A stretch of 64,000 nt of DNA from Sulfitobacter sp. DFL-14 (GCF_003335585.1 NZ_QBFD01000005.1:124001-188000); one strand, 5' to 3'; shown: positions 25,544-35,210, counted from the first letter of the stretch. The notes: generated by a model not told the origin, from the sequence alone. Numbers and translations are program-made.

Positions 25544-26308
25544 ATGACCAATGTGTTAGAAGTCGAAGACCTATGTGTACGTTTCGCCGGACTGGATGCG
25601 CTCAAGGATGTGTCGCTGACCTTGGCCAAGGGCCAAATCCTGGCGGTGATCGGGCCGAATGGTGCGGGCAAGACGACACTGTTCAATGCCATCTCGGGCT
25701 ATGTGCGTCCGACATCCGGGCAGGTGCGTCTGGCCGGGGAGAACATTGCGGGCGCCTCGCCGCATGAAATTGCCCGCCACGGTATTCGCAGGACATTCCA
25801 GAACGGCGGGCTGTTTCCGGCGTTGACCGTGCTGGAAAATGTGCTGACCGGGCTGCATGCACAAACCAGCGGCAGTTTTCTGGACGTTATTCTGGGCCGG
25901 TCACAGGCGCTGGATTCGGAACGTGCGATGATTGCCCGCGCGCGCGATCTGCTGTCGCTGATGCAGATGGAGAAAATGGCCGACACCCCGGCGGCCGACC
26001 TGTCGGGCGGGCAGCAGCGCATCGTCGAGATCATTCGCACCGTTGCCAGCGAGCCGCCGATTTTGCTGCTGGATGAACCGGCGGTCGGCCTGTCACCGCT
26101 GGCGCGCGATCAGATGATGCAAATTATTCACCGCCTCGCCGGGGAAACCGGCACCGGAATCTTGCTGATTGAACATGCCGTCGAGCTGGTCATGGCCGGT
26201 GCAGACCGCATTCTGGTCATGGCCGCAGGCCAGCGCATCGCAGAAGGCACCCCCGAAGAAATCCGCGAAGACCGCGCCGTATTGGAGGCCTATCTCGGAC
26301 ATGCCTGA
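25544..26308 (+). CDS. ABC transporter ATP-binding protein, LivG type
   Basis: The product is 254 residues. It has Walker A GPNGAGKTT near residue 38, the Q-loop GIRRTFQNGGLFPALTVLENV near residue 85, the signature LSGGQQR near residue 152 and Walker B ILLLDEP near residue 175. I chose the ATG at 25544 (MTNVLEVEDLCVRF) over an earlier in-frame ATG at 25517, which overlaps the permease gene. It overlaps the next gene by eight bases. Confidence 0.92.
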   Translation: MTNVLEVEDLCVRFAGLDALKDVSLTLAKGQILAVIGPNGAGKTTLFNAISGYVRPTSGQVRLAGENIAGASPHEIARHGIRRTFQNGGLFPALTVLENVLTGLHAQTSGSFLDVILGRSQALDSERAMIARARDLLSLMQMEKMADTPAADLSGGQQRIVEIIRTVASEPPILLLDEPAVGLSPLARDQMMQIIHRLAGETGTGILLIEHAVELVMAGADRILVMAAGQRIAEGTPEEIREDRAVLEAYLGHA

Positions 26309-27014
26309 TATTTTGATGACAATCCGCGACTTGCACGTCGCATATGGCAAGAAACCCATCCTGCGCGGGGCCGGTTTCGACCTGTACAAAGGCGAATGCC
26401 TGACCCTTCTGGGGGCCAATGGGTCGGGTAAATCCACATCGCTCAACGCGATCTGTGGCTTTGTGCAACCAGCATCGGGCTCTGTTTCGCTCGGCGATCA
26501 GGAACTGGCCGGTCTGGCGCCGCACCGGATTTTCCAGCATGGGGTGGCGCAGGTCAGCCAAAAACGCGATCTGTTCCCTGATCTTACCGTCACTGACAAT
26601 CTGCGGCTGGGGGCCATGCGGCGCGGGGCCAAACAGGCCGCCCGGACGCTGGACCAAGTCTATGCCCGTTTTCCCCGACTGGCCGAGCGCCGCAGGCAAG
26701 CCACCCGCACGTTATCGGGCGGTGAACAGCAGATGGTGGCTATTGGCCGGGCACTGATGTCGCAGCCCACCCTTTTGCTGCTGGACGAGCCGTCAGGCGG
26801 CCTGTCACCAGAGTTCTGCGAAGAAATCGCACTGCTCATGGACGGGCTGAAGGCCGACGGCGTCACGATGTTGATGGTCGAACAGAATCTCAAACTGGCC
26901 TTTCGCGCCGCGGATCGTTTCATAGTGCTGCGCGACGGGCTGGTCGTCGATGGCGGCGACGTCAAGGCGATGGAAGGCGATCACGACGCCATTATCAAAA
27001 ACATTTACCTTTAA
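26301..27014 (+). CDS. ABC transporter ATP-binding protein, LivF type
   Basis: The product is 237 residues with Walker A GANGSGKST, the LivF-type QVSQKRDLFPDLTVTDNL region, the signature LSGGEQQMVAIGRALM and Walker B LLLLDEPSGGLSP. It starts inside the end of the LivG-type gene (MPDILMTIRDLHVAYGKKP), so the two ATPases are translationally coupled. It powers uptake with its partner. Confidence 0.92.
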   Translation: MPDILMTIRDLHVAYGKKPILRGAGFDLYKGECLTLLGANGSGKSTSLNAICGFVQPASGSVSLGDQELAGLAPHRIFQHGVAQVSQKRDLFPDLTVTDNLRLGAMRRGAKQAARTLDQVYARFPRLAERRRQATRTLSGGEQQMVAIGRALMSQPTLLLLDEPSGGLSPEFCEEIALLMDGLKADGVTMLMVEQNLKLAFRAADRFIVLRDGLVVDGGDVKAMEGDHDAIIKNIYL

Positions 27015-27032
27015 CTTTCACAGGCGTACTCA

Positions 27033-28007
27033 ATGACGAACACCTCGCTACACAAAGAACTGACCGTTTTTGACGGGCTTATCATATCAAACTGGGACGA
27101 ATCCGTGTTTCAGGCCATGCAGGCCGGCGGGCTGACCGCAGCGAACTGCACCTGTTCTGTGTGGGAAAATTTCCGCGACACCATGCTGAATATCGGCCAA
27201 TGGAACCGCATGTTTGCCGACCATCGCAACCTGATCACCAAGGCCACCACCGTCGCGGATATTCGCCAGGCGAAACGCGACGGCAAGACTGCCATCGTGC
27301 TGGGGTTTCAGAACACATCGGCCTTTGAAGACCGGCTGGAGTTCGTCGAGCTGTTCAAGCAACAGGGCGTCGGCATCGTCCAGATGACCTATAACACCCA
27401 GAACCTTGTTGGCAGCGGATGTTATGAAAGCACTGACAGCGGGCTATCCGATTTTGGGCATGACGTGGTTGCGGAAATGAACCGCGTGGGAATGCTGTGC
27501 GATCTGAGCCATGTCGGGCCAAAGACATCCGATGACGTCATCCGTGCCTCGAAAAAACCTGTGGCATACAGCCATTGCCTGCCCAGCGGGCTAAAGTCGC
27601 ATGTGCGCAACAAATCCGACGAGCAGCTGCGCGTTATCGCCGATCATGACGGCTTTGTCGGGGTCACGATGTTCCCGCCCTTCCTGAAGCGCGGCAACAA
27701 TGCCACGGTCGATGATTACGTCGAAGCGATTGATTACATTGTCAATCTGGTGGGTGAAGATCGTGTGGGCTTTGGCACCGATTTCACGATGGGCTATGGG
27801 TCAAAGTTCTTTGAATACCTGAACCGTGACAAAGGCATGGGGCGGCAGCTGACCGAAATCTGGCAGGTCGACTTTCCCGATGGGCTGGAGTCAATTGCTG
27901 ATTATCCCAACCTGACCACAGCCATGCAGCGTGCCAAATGGAGCGAGGATAAAATTCGCAAAATCATGGGTGAAAACTGGCTTGCCCTGCTCGACCGCGT
28001 GTGGTGA
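27033..28007 (+). CDS. Membrane dipeptidase (peptidase M19 family)
   Basis: The product is 324 residues. It matches the M19 family: VFDGLIISNWDES start (the usual HXD is replaced by NWD), VLGFQNTSAFED, VQMTYNTQNLVGSGCYE, DLSHVGPKTSDDVI, VAYSHCLPSGLKSHVRNKSDEQL and GFGTDFTMGYG, with a metal-ligand His in DLSH and in YSH. It follows the transporter genes after 18 bases and is probably in the same operon, acting on the imported compound. The N-terminal HXD-to-NWD change is typical of some bacterial M19 subgroups, so activity is likely but the substrate is unknown. Confidence 0.85.
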   Translation: MTNTSLHKELTVFDGLIISNWDESVFQAMQAGGLTAANCTCSVWENFRDTMLNIGQWNRMFADHRNLITKATTVADIRQAKRDGKTAIVLGFQNTSAFEDRLEFVELFKQQGVGIVQMTYNTQNLVGSGCYESTDSGLSDFGHDVVAEMNRVGMLCDLSHVGPKTSDDVIRASKKPVAYSHCLPSGLKSHVRNKSDEQLRVIADHDGFVGVTMFPPFLKRGNNATVDDYVEAIDYIVNLVGEDRVGFGTDFTMGYGSKFFEYLNRDKGMGRQLTEIWQVDFPDGLESIADYPNLTTAMQRAKWSEDKIRKIMGENWLALLDRVW

Positions 28008-28085
28008 CCCCGCCGCGCCGTTACAGGTAGATCAAATAATCCATTGCCAGCATCAACCTGCGGGCACTAAGGGGCGTTGATGGTG

Positions 28086-28159
28086 TGGATACCCCCGCTC
28101 AACGGCATCGCAATGTGCCAGAATGGTGACGTATCACCAAGCAACGAGGAGGGTATCCA
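28086..28159. repeat. Inverted repeat TGGATACCC/GGGTATCCA
   Basis: Perfect 9-bp arms at 28086-28094 and 28151-28159 stand 56 bases apart in a gene-free stretch that precedes the IS110 relic. They may be an end or leader of a lost insertion sequence. No intact gene follows. Confidence 0.35.
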
Positions 28160-28304
28160 TGGACGATGTGGTATTGCCAAGTTGTTGGCATCAGCTTGCG
28201 AAGCTTGGCAAAGGCAGGATCATGCGATTCCATGAACCGCACAAATCCCTGTCGCGACAGTTTCTTTCGGAACTTCAGTTCACCCGTCATTGATGTGCCG
28301 TGCA

Positions 28305-28798
28305 TCTGAAAAACTGACTTCGGCCGATGCCGGTCATTCGGATGCCGAAGGTTTTCAGGACGCCGCGGATGTGACCCTCCAGATCCTTCCGAAGTCGGAT
28401 CAGGCGTTCTCGGGCACCGATCAGGCAGCGGAGCCGATCAGCGTCTTCGCTGCGAATGTGAACGGACGTGTACCATCCAGTGCGGCGAGCTGCGCAAGCC
28501 CCTCAGCGTCAGCGGCATCCGACTTGTTCAATCGCGCCGACAGGGCCTTGTGCGCCTTGCGTGCATCGATGCAGGTTGCCGGCAGACCCAGCCCGTCGAG
28601 ACCTCGCTGAAGCCAGATCGACAACTGCCCGCTCTCATGCACGATCCGGCAAGGCATGATCTGCCGGTTCCGAAACCAGCCTGCTACGCCTTCGGGATCA
28701 GCAGGACATGTTCCACGTGCGATGGCTGTCCCATCCCTGTCCACCACGCATACCGAAATCTCTTTCAGAGACACATCCAAACCAGCATAGTATTCCAT
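28305..28798 (-). pseudogene. N-terminal fragment of an IS110-family transposase
   Basis: On the minus strand the reading YYAGLDVSLKEISVCVVDRD, RIVHESGQLSIWLQRGL and KSDAADAEGLAQLAALDG is the DEDD domain of an IS110/IS116-type transposase. After LIGSAA the frame is lost, and in the next frame it continues LIGARERLIRLRKDLEGHIR and FGIRMTGIGRSQF before ending. The C-terminal serine domain is absent. It differs clearly from the intact IS1111-type transposase at 7790. Confidence 0.82.
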
Positions 28799-28899
28799 AG
28801 GTCGTTCTCCTCACGGCTTTTCCAATGAGGCCAATATACCGGACCTCGTCCGCCTCCGGAGAGCGACCGCCGCAATCACACCATGTACAGTGACACCAG

Positions 28900-29190
28900 C
28901 GGCAACTGGCCAAGGTCAAACTACTGGTCATCGACGAACTGGGCTTTGTCCCACTGAGTAAACCCGGTCCAGAGCTTTTGTTCGAGCTGATCTCACAGCG
29001 CTACGAACGCGGATCAACCTTGATCACCAGCAATTTGCCGTTCGAAGAATGGACCGAAACCTTCGGCACAGAGCGCCTGACCGGTGCGCTACTGGATCGG
29101 CTGACCCACCACGTCAACATCCTGGAGATGAACGGCGAAAGCTATCGACTAAACCAGAGCCGGGCCCGCCTGGCAAAACCCGGAAATTAA
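28900..29190 (+). pseudogene. C-terminal fragment of the IS21 helper ATPase (IstB)
   Basis: The frame reads RQLAKVKLLVIDELGFVPLS (Walker B), then ERGSTLITSNLPFEEW (sensor region) and ends LNQSRARLAKPGN, matching the last 95 residues or so of IstB-type ATPases. The Walker A half and the istA gene are missing. It abuts the IS110 relic, so this gap is a site of repeated insertion and deletion. Confidence 0.85.
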
Positions 29191-29522
29191 TCTTCACATG
29201 ATTGGTCTAACGGCCAATGCGCCTTGGACCGTGCTTGCTAATTCGGAGCCGCAAGCTCCAAGGCGCGCACCCCAAACTGGCCTACATTTGCTCCACCCCA
29301 ATGGCAGGTTTTTACGCCGCCGTTGACACGCAGACCTGCGCCATTGCCGTGTTGACGCAGTTGCCCGCCGCCGACCAGATCGACGAGACCGACCATGGCC
29401 GCTTTGCTCGTTTGGAAAAACTGGTGTCTGTTGACACATTGGCGCAGACGTTGGCAGGGATTTGACCCATGCCCCAACCCCACGCGTCCGGAGCCCCGTC
29501 AGCGCTTCATCTGCCGTGCAGG
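29191..29522. other. Gene-poor stretch between IS relics and the catabolic island
   Basis: An open frame of 82 codons at 29217-29465 (plus strand) ends in LVSVDTLAQTLAGI, but I see no family match and no ribosome site. It may be the tail of a lost gene. Nothing else is supported here. Confidence 0.3.
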
Positions 29523-30236
29523 TCAGCCGACGGTCACACCGCCACAGACAAAGAGCGTCTGCCCGGTGACAAAACCGGCGCGGTCGTCGCAGAAAAAGCT
29601 CACGGCATTGGCGACATCTTCGGGTGTGCCCATGCGGCCCAGAGGCACGGCATCCACGATCGCCTTGGTCTTTGGGGCGTCTGGCGGGTTGTTTTCCCAG
29701 AACGCGGTTGTTGCGATGGGGCCGGGGGCCACGCAATTGACGGTGATGGAGTCTTTGCCCAGTTCAAGCGCCCAGGTGCGCGCCATGGATTGCGCGGCAC
29801 CCTTGGTGGCGCTGTAAAGCGTCCGGTCCAGTTTGCCCTTTGTCACGCGGCTGGTGTTGAAGACGATCCGCCCGCCACCGTGTCTGCGCATCTCGGGCAC
29901 GACTAGCTGGGCGCAGATGATGGATGTCCGCAGGTTGAGATGCATGAGCCTGTCAAAATCCTCAAGCTGCACGGCCTCCAATGGGGCGGGGGCGACCAGC
30001 CCGACATTATTGACCAGGCAGGTGACCTTGTGGCTGGCAAGAATGCCGCGCAGCGCCTGCCGGGTGGCTTCCGCATCGGTCAGGTCGACCATGACGGCAT
30101 CCGCCTGCAGGCCTTCGGCCTCCGGCTTTGCGACGTCCAGCGCGAAAACGCGGTAACCGTCCTGTTGCAGACGCAGCGAAATGGCCTGGCCGATGTTGCG
30201 CCCACCGCCGGTGACGATTGCTGATTTCTGGGTCAT
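29523..30236 (-). CDS. Short-chain dehydrogenase/reductase (237 aa)
   Basis: A classical SDR: TGGGRNIGQA cofactor motif near residue 9, LVNNVG near residue 86, the catalytic Ser region FNTSRVTKG and the YSATKGA catalytic Tyr-XXX-Lys near residue 142. The C-terminus ends GFVTGQTLFVCGGVTVG. It acts as an NAD(P)-dependent alcohol or ketone oxidoreductase, with substrate unknown. It lies 15 bases after the MBL-fold gene on the same strand and shares its promoter region with candidate GntR sites. Confidence 0.9.
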   Translation of the reverse strand: MTQKSAIVTGGGRNIGQAISLRLQQDGYRVFALDVAKPEAEGLQADAVMVDLTDAEATRQALRGILASHKVTCLVNNVGLVAPAPLEAVQLEDFDRLMHLNLRTSIICAQLVVPEMRRHGGGRIVFNTSRVTKGKLDRTLYSATKGAAQSMARTWALELGKDSITVNCVAPGPIATTAFWENNPPDAPKTKAIVDAVPLGRMGTPEDVANAVSFFCDDRAGFVTGQTLFVCGGVTVG

Positions 30237-30251
30237 GATCTTGCCCGTTGC

Positions 30252-31178
30252 CTAACCGGTGACCGGGGAGTAGCCGAGCCGCGGCGTCACCGCCTCGCCG
30301 TGAAAGCGGTAGGTGCCATCCTCGGCCCTTTCCAGGTCACCGAGACCGGGGTAGGGGAAGTGATAGCCGTGATAGCGGATGTTGTTGTCCACGACATGGG
30401 CAAATATCACCGATTTTGCATCCGCCCCCATCTGCGGATCGCTGTCGTAATCCATGTGAAAGAACCATTCCGGGTGGATCGGGTCAAAGATGTGGTGATG
30501 CGCGACGTCGCCGGTGAACACGACCTTCTCGCCCTGGCTTACAAAGATGAAGGCACATTGCCCCATGCTGTGCCCGGCGACAGAGAGCGTCGTGATACCG
30601 GGCAGGATATCATCACCCAGTTTGAAAAGCCTGACCCGCTCGCGGTAGGGCGCAACAGCGGCCAGTGTCCCTTCGGTCCAGGGTTTTCGGAAATCGGTGC
30701 GGGACAGGCTTGCCTCGTCTGTCCATTCCTCCCAATCGGTATCGGAGACATAGAGATCGGCATTCTTGTAGACCGGCGTTCCGTCCGGGTGGATCAGCCC
30801 GTAGGAATGATCGGGGTGCAGGTGGGTCATCAGAATGACGTCGATATCGTCGGGGTTGATACCGCTGGCCTTCATGTTGTCGAAGGTATGGCCCATCGTG
30901 TCGCCGAAAAGCTGAGAGGTCTGGCCCATGCCCGCGTCGATCAGGATCAGCTTGTCGCCGGTGTTCACGACCACCGGGATCAGATCCATGGGAAAGAATT
31001 CGCCCTGCGGCAGGCGGTAGGCTTCTTTCAGACGCGCAAGCTCGGCAGGATCTGCGTTGGGGAATAGGCCTTCGTACCCGTGATGAATATATCCATCCCA
31101 TATCGCCGTGCATTCCAGGGCACCGACGTTGAAACGATACCATCCGGCGTTCTGCGTCTTGAGCTGTTTTGCTGTCAT
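30252..31178 (-). CDS. MBL-fold metallo-hydrolase (308 aa)
   Basis: The metal-binding HXHXDH motif reads THLHPDHSYGL near residue 117. Further ligands are in VAGHSMGQCAFIF and FTGDVAHHHIFDP, and the C-terminal HVVDNNIRYHGYHFPYPGLG closes the fold. There is no signal peptide, so it is cytoplasmic. This subgroup (lactonase/AHL-hydrolase-like) cleaves esters or lactones, so it could open a lactone made by the Baeyer-Villiger-type flavoprotein, which is inference. The gene starts 68 bases from operator site A. Confidence 0.87.
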   Translation of the reverse strand: MTAKQLKTQNAGWYRFNVGALECTAIWDGYIHHGYEGLFPNADPAELARLKEAYRLPQGEFFPMDLIPVVVNTGDKLILIDAGMGQTSQLFGDTMGHTFDNMKASGINPDDIDVILMTHLHPDHSYGLIHPDGTPVYKNADLYVSDTDWEEWTDEASLSRTDFRKPWTEGTLAAVAPYRERVRLFKLGDDILPGITTLSVAGHSMGQCAFIFVSQGEKVVFTGDVAHHHIFDPIHPEWFFHMDYDSDPQMGADAKSVIFAHVVDNNIRYHGYHFPYPGLGDLERAEDGTYRFHGEAVTPRLGYSPVTG

Positions 31179-31245
31179 GATTGTGATCCCCCCTTGAAAT
31201 GTCCTCTGAGCGGCGCGGTTGCGGGCCAGATTCCGTATCCTGTCC

Positions 31246-31264
31246 TACCGTAATACGGTAATAG
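31246..31264. promoter_or_regulatory. Candidate GntR operator A
   Basis: TACCGTAATACGGTA (31246-31260) is an interrupted palindrome. It contains the heptamer GTAATAC at 31250 and GTAATAG eight bases later. It stands between the MBL-fold and gntR genes. Confidence 0.65.
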
Positions 31265-31468
31265 CGCAAACGCGTCCACCCGCTATTTCAATCCGAACGG
31301 GGCATAGGGCGCAAGCCTGCCGAAACTGATCAGACCGGCGGTGTCTGACGCGGCCAATTGGCCTGAAAACCGGCGAAAATTCAACCAACTGCGCGTATCG
31401 GCCACTTTACGAGTATTTTTGGCGTCTTTAGTGTATTCTCGCCTCAGTAGTGGGGGCGAAGCAAGTTG

Positions 31469-31490
31469 ACTGTAATACTGTAATATCGTA
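31469..31490. promoter_or_regulatory. Candidate GntR operator B
   Basis: ACTGTAATACTGTAATATCG holds GTAATAC at 31472 and GTAATAT at 31480, the same 8-base period as the other sites. It lies 103 bases before gntR and may allow autoregulation. Confidence 0.65.
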
Positions 31491-31592
31491 GGATGGTCTT
31501 GCTGTGCACTCGCCCCTTACCGACTGAGTGTTGTTGCCGGTCCGCCTGTTGCAGGGATGTCCGGTCTATTGTGAAGTAAAACGGAGAAATGC

Positions 31593-32288
31593 ATGGCGAA
31601 GTCGACCGTGATTGCAAGAACTGCGGCCCCTCTTCGGCAGCAAGTCGTCCGACTGGTCCGAGAGGATATCCTTGAGGGTAAACTTGTTCCCGGGCAACGT
31701 CTGGTCGAAAGCACGCTTTGCGATGCTTACGGGGTGTCCCGCACCGTGATCCGAGAGGCGCTGCGCCAGCTTGAATCGGAACATCTGATCGAAGTGGTTC
31801 CGAACCTCGGACCGATCGTGGCTGTCCTGACGGAAAAGGAAATCAGGTCGATCTATGTGGTGCGGGCAGCCCTTGAGGGGTTGGCCGGCAAGCTGTTCGC
31901 CGAGAATGCAGATGCAACCCAGGCGAAAAACCTGGTGAAACTGCGGGACCGGCTGGATCGCGAATACCGTAAGGGCGACATTGAAAGCCGCGAGTTGATC
32001 AAGGCCGATTTCTATCGGCAACTGACCGAGGGCGGTGGGAACGAGGTTCTGGCAGAAAGCCTGAGAAGCATGCATGCCCGGATCGCGATTTTCCGGCGCT
32101 TTGCATTTGTGGATGAGGCCCGGATCGAGCCATCCATCGCCGAGCTGGAAACGATCATCGACGCGGCGGCAATTGCACGGGACGGCGAGGCCGCATGGGC
32201 GGCCTGCGAACATCACATTCTTCTCGCGGGCGAGCTTGCAATCGATGAATACGTCAATCGGAACAAGGATATTCTGCCTGACGTCTGA
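31593..32288 (+). CDS. GntR-family regulator with FCD ligand domain
   Basis: The product is 231 residues. The N-terminal winged helix spans residues about 10-75 (LVREDILEGKLVPGQRLVES, DAYGVSRTVIREALRQLESE). The C-terminal FCD domain has DFYRQLTEGGGNEVL, HARIAIFRRF and the metal or ligand His pair in WAACEHHILLAGEL. FadR/FCD regulators bind T-N-GT-N3-AC-N-A-type sites. The six GTAATAC-based sites in this island fit that pattern, so this protein is the likely master regulator of the island. It is transcribed divergently from the MBL-SDR operon. Confidence 0.9.
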   Translation: MAKSTVIARTAAPLRQQVVRLVREDILEGKLVPGQRLVESTLCDAYGVSRTVIREALRQLESEHLIEVVPNLGPIVAVLTEKEIRSIYVVRAALEGLAGKLFAENADATQAKNLVKLRDRLDREYRKGDIESRELIKADFYRQLTEGGGNEVLAESLRSMHARIAIFRRFAFVDEARIEPSIAELETIIDAAAIARDGEAAWAACEHHILLAGELAIDEYVNRNKDILPDV

Positions 32289-32325
32289 GACGGCGGGCGG
32301 CGCGCAACACGCCGCCCGGTCAATG

Positions 32326-33570
32326 TCAGGGTTTTTCCCACCAGCTTCGGTCACCGGCGATACCACGGGCCAGAAGCGCCTTGATGGCCTGCTCCGTCAT
32401 CGGGGCCGGGTTGTTGAGAACAAGCCGCGTCGCCTTGACCGAGGATGCGGCGATCTGGTCGAAATGTGTCTCTTCGACGCCGAGTGAGGCCAGTTCCATC
32501 GGGGTGCCGGTTTTTTCCAGCAGTTCCTCGATCCGGGTGATCGCGGCGCGGCCCTGATCGCGCTCCGACTGGCCGGGACGGGCCACACCGAGAGTTTGAC
32601 CGATCTGGGCAAATTCGGAGGTGCAATAGGGCATGTTGAACCGCATGACATAGGGCAGCAGCGCCCCCACCCCGAAGCCATGCGGCGTGTGACCGATGGC
32701 GGCCATCGGGCTTTGGATCGCATGGGCGGCCGCCGTGCCGGTCGTGTTGATCGCCATACCCGCGCAATAGGCGGCAAACATGACATCAGAACGCGCCGCG
32801 AGATCGGAAGGATCGTCCACGACTGCGCCAAGAGACTTGTTCATCAACGTCAGGCCCTGGGTGCAGAACATGTCGGTGATGCGGTTCTTGCCCACGTAGA
32901 TCTGCGTGGCGATCTGCTGCGGTGTCGGGTTCTTGGGCCTGGCTGTATAGGCTTCGACCAGGTGGGACAGCGCGTCTGCCGCCGTGGCCGCCGTCAGGCC
33001 CGGCGGGCAGCTCAGCGTCAGTTCCGGGTCGATGATCGCGATGGCTGGGGCGATATGGGCATCGGCGATGGCCATCTTCATCTGGTTCTCGTCGTCATAG
33101 ACAATGGCAAGGCTGGTGACCTCGGCACCGGTGCCGCCGGTGGTCGGGATTGTGATGATGGGAATGCCCGGGCCGGGGACCGCAAATTCGCCGAAATAGT
33201 CCCTGACATCGCCGCCATGGGCAAGGATCACGGAAACCGCCTTGGCCAGATCCATGCAGGAGCCGCCGCCGATGCCCACAATCACGTCGATACTGCCCCT
33301 GGCGAATGGCGCGGTGGCGTCGATGACGTTCTGGCGGGGCAGGTCGGGCAGCGCCTGATCGTAGATCGAAATCTTCATGCCCGCCGCCGAAAGATCGTCA
33401 TGCATCGCCTTGAATTCGGGCGTGGTTGCCATGCGTTCGTCGGTCACCATCAGGACCCGCGTGCCAAAGCCGCGCGCATAAAGGCCAAGTTGCCCGCGTT
33501 GTCCGGGGCCGAAAAGGACGGTCTTGGGTTGACGGACAAGACCAAGGCCGAGCGAGTTTTCCATCGACAT
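32326..33570 (-). CDS. Iron-containing (type III) alcohol dehydrogenase
   Basis: The product is 414 residues with the NAD-binding GIGGGSCMDLAKAVSV near residue 98, PTTGGTGAEVTSLAIV near 142 and metal ligands in DALSHLVEAYTA and the HAIQSPMAAIGHTPHG segment (His, His). It probably oxidises an alcohol or reduces an aldehyde or maleylacetate-like ketone. The true maleylacetate reductase of the island is the shorter paralogue at 49832. The start overlaps the aldehyde dehydrogenase stop (ATGA), so an alcohol-aldehyde-acid route is suggested. Confidence 0.9.
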   Translation of the reverse strand: MSMENSLGLGLVRQPKTVLFGPGQRGQLGLYARGFGTRVLMVTDERMATTPEFKAMHDDLSAAGMKISIYDQALPDLPRQNVIDATAPFARGSIDVIVGIGGGSCMDLAKAVSVILAHGGDVRDYFGEFAVPGPGIPIITIPTTGGTGAEVTSLAIVYDDENQMKMAIADAHIAPAIAIIDPELTLSCPPGLTAATAADALSHLVEAYTARPKNPTPQQIATQIYVGKNRITDMFCTQGLTLMNKSLGAVVDDPSDLAARSDVMFAAYCAGMAINTTGTAAAHAIQSPMAAIGHTPHGFGVGALLPYVMRFNMPYCTSEFAQIGQTLGVARPGQSERDQGRAAITRIEELLEKTGTPMELASLGVEETHFDQIAASSVKATRLVLNNPAPMTEQAIKALLARGIAGDRSWWEKP

Positions 33571-35054
33571 CAGGAAAAGGCCTCATTCACCGTGACAGCC
33601 ATGTATTTCTGTTCCGTGAATTCGTAGATGCCATCGTTGCCGGCCTCGCGGCCGATGCCGGATGACTTGGTGCCGCCAAAGGGGGCCTTTGGATCTGCCA
33701 TGATACCTCTGTTGATGCCAACCATCCCGAATTCCAGCCGCTCACCGAAGTTGATCGCGCGGGACAGGTCCCTGGTGAACACATAGGAGGCTAACCCGAA
33801 GTCGCTGTCGTTTGCAAAGGACAGCGCTTCCTCCGGGCCCTCCACAGAAAAGATCGTGGCGATGGGTGCGAAAAGCTCGTTGGAACACATCACGTCATTG
33901 CGCCCGACATAGCGCAGCACGGTCGGTTCGAAAAAGAAACCGTCACCGGCAATCGGCTTGCCCCCGGCAAGCAGCGTGCCGCCCGCCTGGGTGAGCTGCG
34001 CAACGGTATCGGACAGACGGTCACGCTGCCTGGCCGAGATCATCGGCCCGACATCGACCGGGTTCATGCCGTCGCCGACCGTCAGGGCCTTGACCTTGGC
34101 CACGAATTTCTCGGTGAATTCCGCTTCGACGCGGGCATCCACGATGATGCGGTTTGCCGCCACACAGGCCTGACCCGCATTGCGAAACTTGCAAATGATC
34201 GCCTGATCGACGGCAAGGTCGATGTCGGCGTCATCAAGGACGATGAAGGGCCCGTCGCCACCCAGCTCCATCGACGCGTTCATGATGTTTCGGGCGCCTT
34301 GTTCCATCAGCAGGCCGCCGACTCCGGTGGACCCAGTGAAGGACACCTTGCGCAGGCGCTTGTCCTGCATCAGCGGTTTCGACACGCCGGAGGAATTGGT
34401 CGTATGCAGCAGGTTCGCCACGCCCGGCGGGAAGCCCGCGTCATGCAGCACCTGCATGAAAAGCGCGCCCGTCATCGGCGTTTCCTGCGCGGTCTTGGTG
34501 ATTGTCGTGCAGCCGGCCGCCAGCGCTGCGCCCCCCTTGCGCACGATCATCAGCAGCGGAAAGTTCCATGGGGTGATCAGCAGGCAGGGGCCGACGGGCT
34601 GGTGCGTCACCATCACCCGGAAGCCGCCGTTCGAACTCTCGGAATAGGTGCCATGCAGATGCGCGGTCTGTTCCGCGAACCACAGCAGGAAGTCTGCCGA
34701 GAGAAGGAATTCGGCGCGGGATTCGGTCAGCGGCTTGCCGCTTTCCAATGTCATCGTGTGTACGAAGGCCTGTTCGCGCTCCAGCATCAGGGCATGGGCG
34801 CGGTGCATGAGATTGGCACGAGCGCGCGGGGCCACGCGCGCCCAGGCGGCCTGCGCGGCATGCGCACTGTCAAGCGCCCGCAGCGCATCTTCACTGCCCG
34901 CGTCAGAGGCTTTGGCAATGGTTTTTCCGGTGGCCGGATTGATCACGTCAAACTGAGTCGCGGCATCTGTCCAGGCCCCGTCAATGTAAAGCCGCGTGTC
35001 GGGCAGAAGGCCGCCTTCCGGCTTTGATACAAGGTCCTTGGGGTGATTTGTCAT
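33570..35054 (-). CDS. NAD(P)-dependent aldehyde dehydrogenase, succinate-semialdehyde type
   Basis: The product is 494 residues. Catalytic Glu is in SMELGGDGPFIV near residue 264, catalytic Cys in FRNAGQACVAANRI near 299, and NITPWNFPLLM-type binding residues are near 160. The profile is closest to GabD-like succinate-semialdehyde dehydrogenases, but substrate range in this family is broad. It is the first gene of the operon with the iron alcohol dehydrogenase. Operator site C lies 60 bases ahead of the start. Confidence 0.9.
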   Translation of the reverse strand: MTNHPKDLVSKPEGGLLPDTRLYIDGAWTDAATQFDVINPATGKTIAKASDAGSEDALRALDSAHAAQAAWARVAPRARANLMHRAHALMLEREQAFVHTMTLESGKPLTESRAEFLLSADFLLWFAEQTAHLHGTYSESSNGGFRVMVTHQPVGPCLLITPWNFPLLMIVRKGGAALAAGCTTITKTAQETPMTGALFMQVLHDAGFPPGVANLLHTTNSSGVSKPLMQDKRLRKVSFTGSTGVGGLLMEQGARNIMNASMELGGDGPFIVLDDADIDLAVDQAIICKFRNAGQACVAANRIIVDARVEAEFTEKFVAKVKALTVGDGMNPVDVGPMISARQRDRLSDTVAQLTQAGGTLLAGGKPIAGDGFFFEPTVLRYVGRNDVMCSNELFAPIATIFSVEGPEEALSFANDSDFGLASYVFTRDLSRAINFGERLEFGMVGINRGIMADPKAPFGGTKSSGIGREAGNDGIYEFTEQKYMAVTVNEAFS

Positions 35055-35112
35055 GGTATTTTCCTTGTGGACTTGGCGGCTGTTCCGCGCTGATGGCGTG
35101 AATAGATATTGC

Positions 35113-35127
35113 GTAATACTGTATTAT
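35113..35127. promoter_or_regulatory. Candidate GntR operator C
   Basis: TAATACTGTATTA (35114-35126) is a perfect palindrome with a one-base centre. Including flanks it contains GTAATAC and GTATTAT eight bases apart. It lies upstream of the aldehyde dehydrogenase gene. Confidence 0.68.
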
Positions 35128-35210
35128 CAGATTATGTTCCTGACAAGCGCATTTTGCTGGCGGGGCGCTGTCCGACCAGAATTTCCAAAGCAGAATTCAG
35201 TTTGTTGACG

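Noticed and set aside
28099-28305. A 68-codon open frame on the minus strand in the IS relic zone
   Set aside because: It could not be matched to any transposase or other family, and it overlaps the decayed end of the IS110 relic.
32326-33570. A second maleylacetate reductase
   Set aside because: The protein is 414 residues and resembles general iron alcohol dehydrogenases. The shorter gene at 49832, beside hydroxyquinol dioxygenase, is the better maleylacetate reductase.
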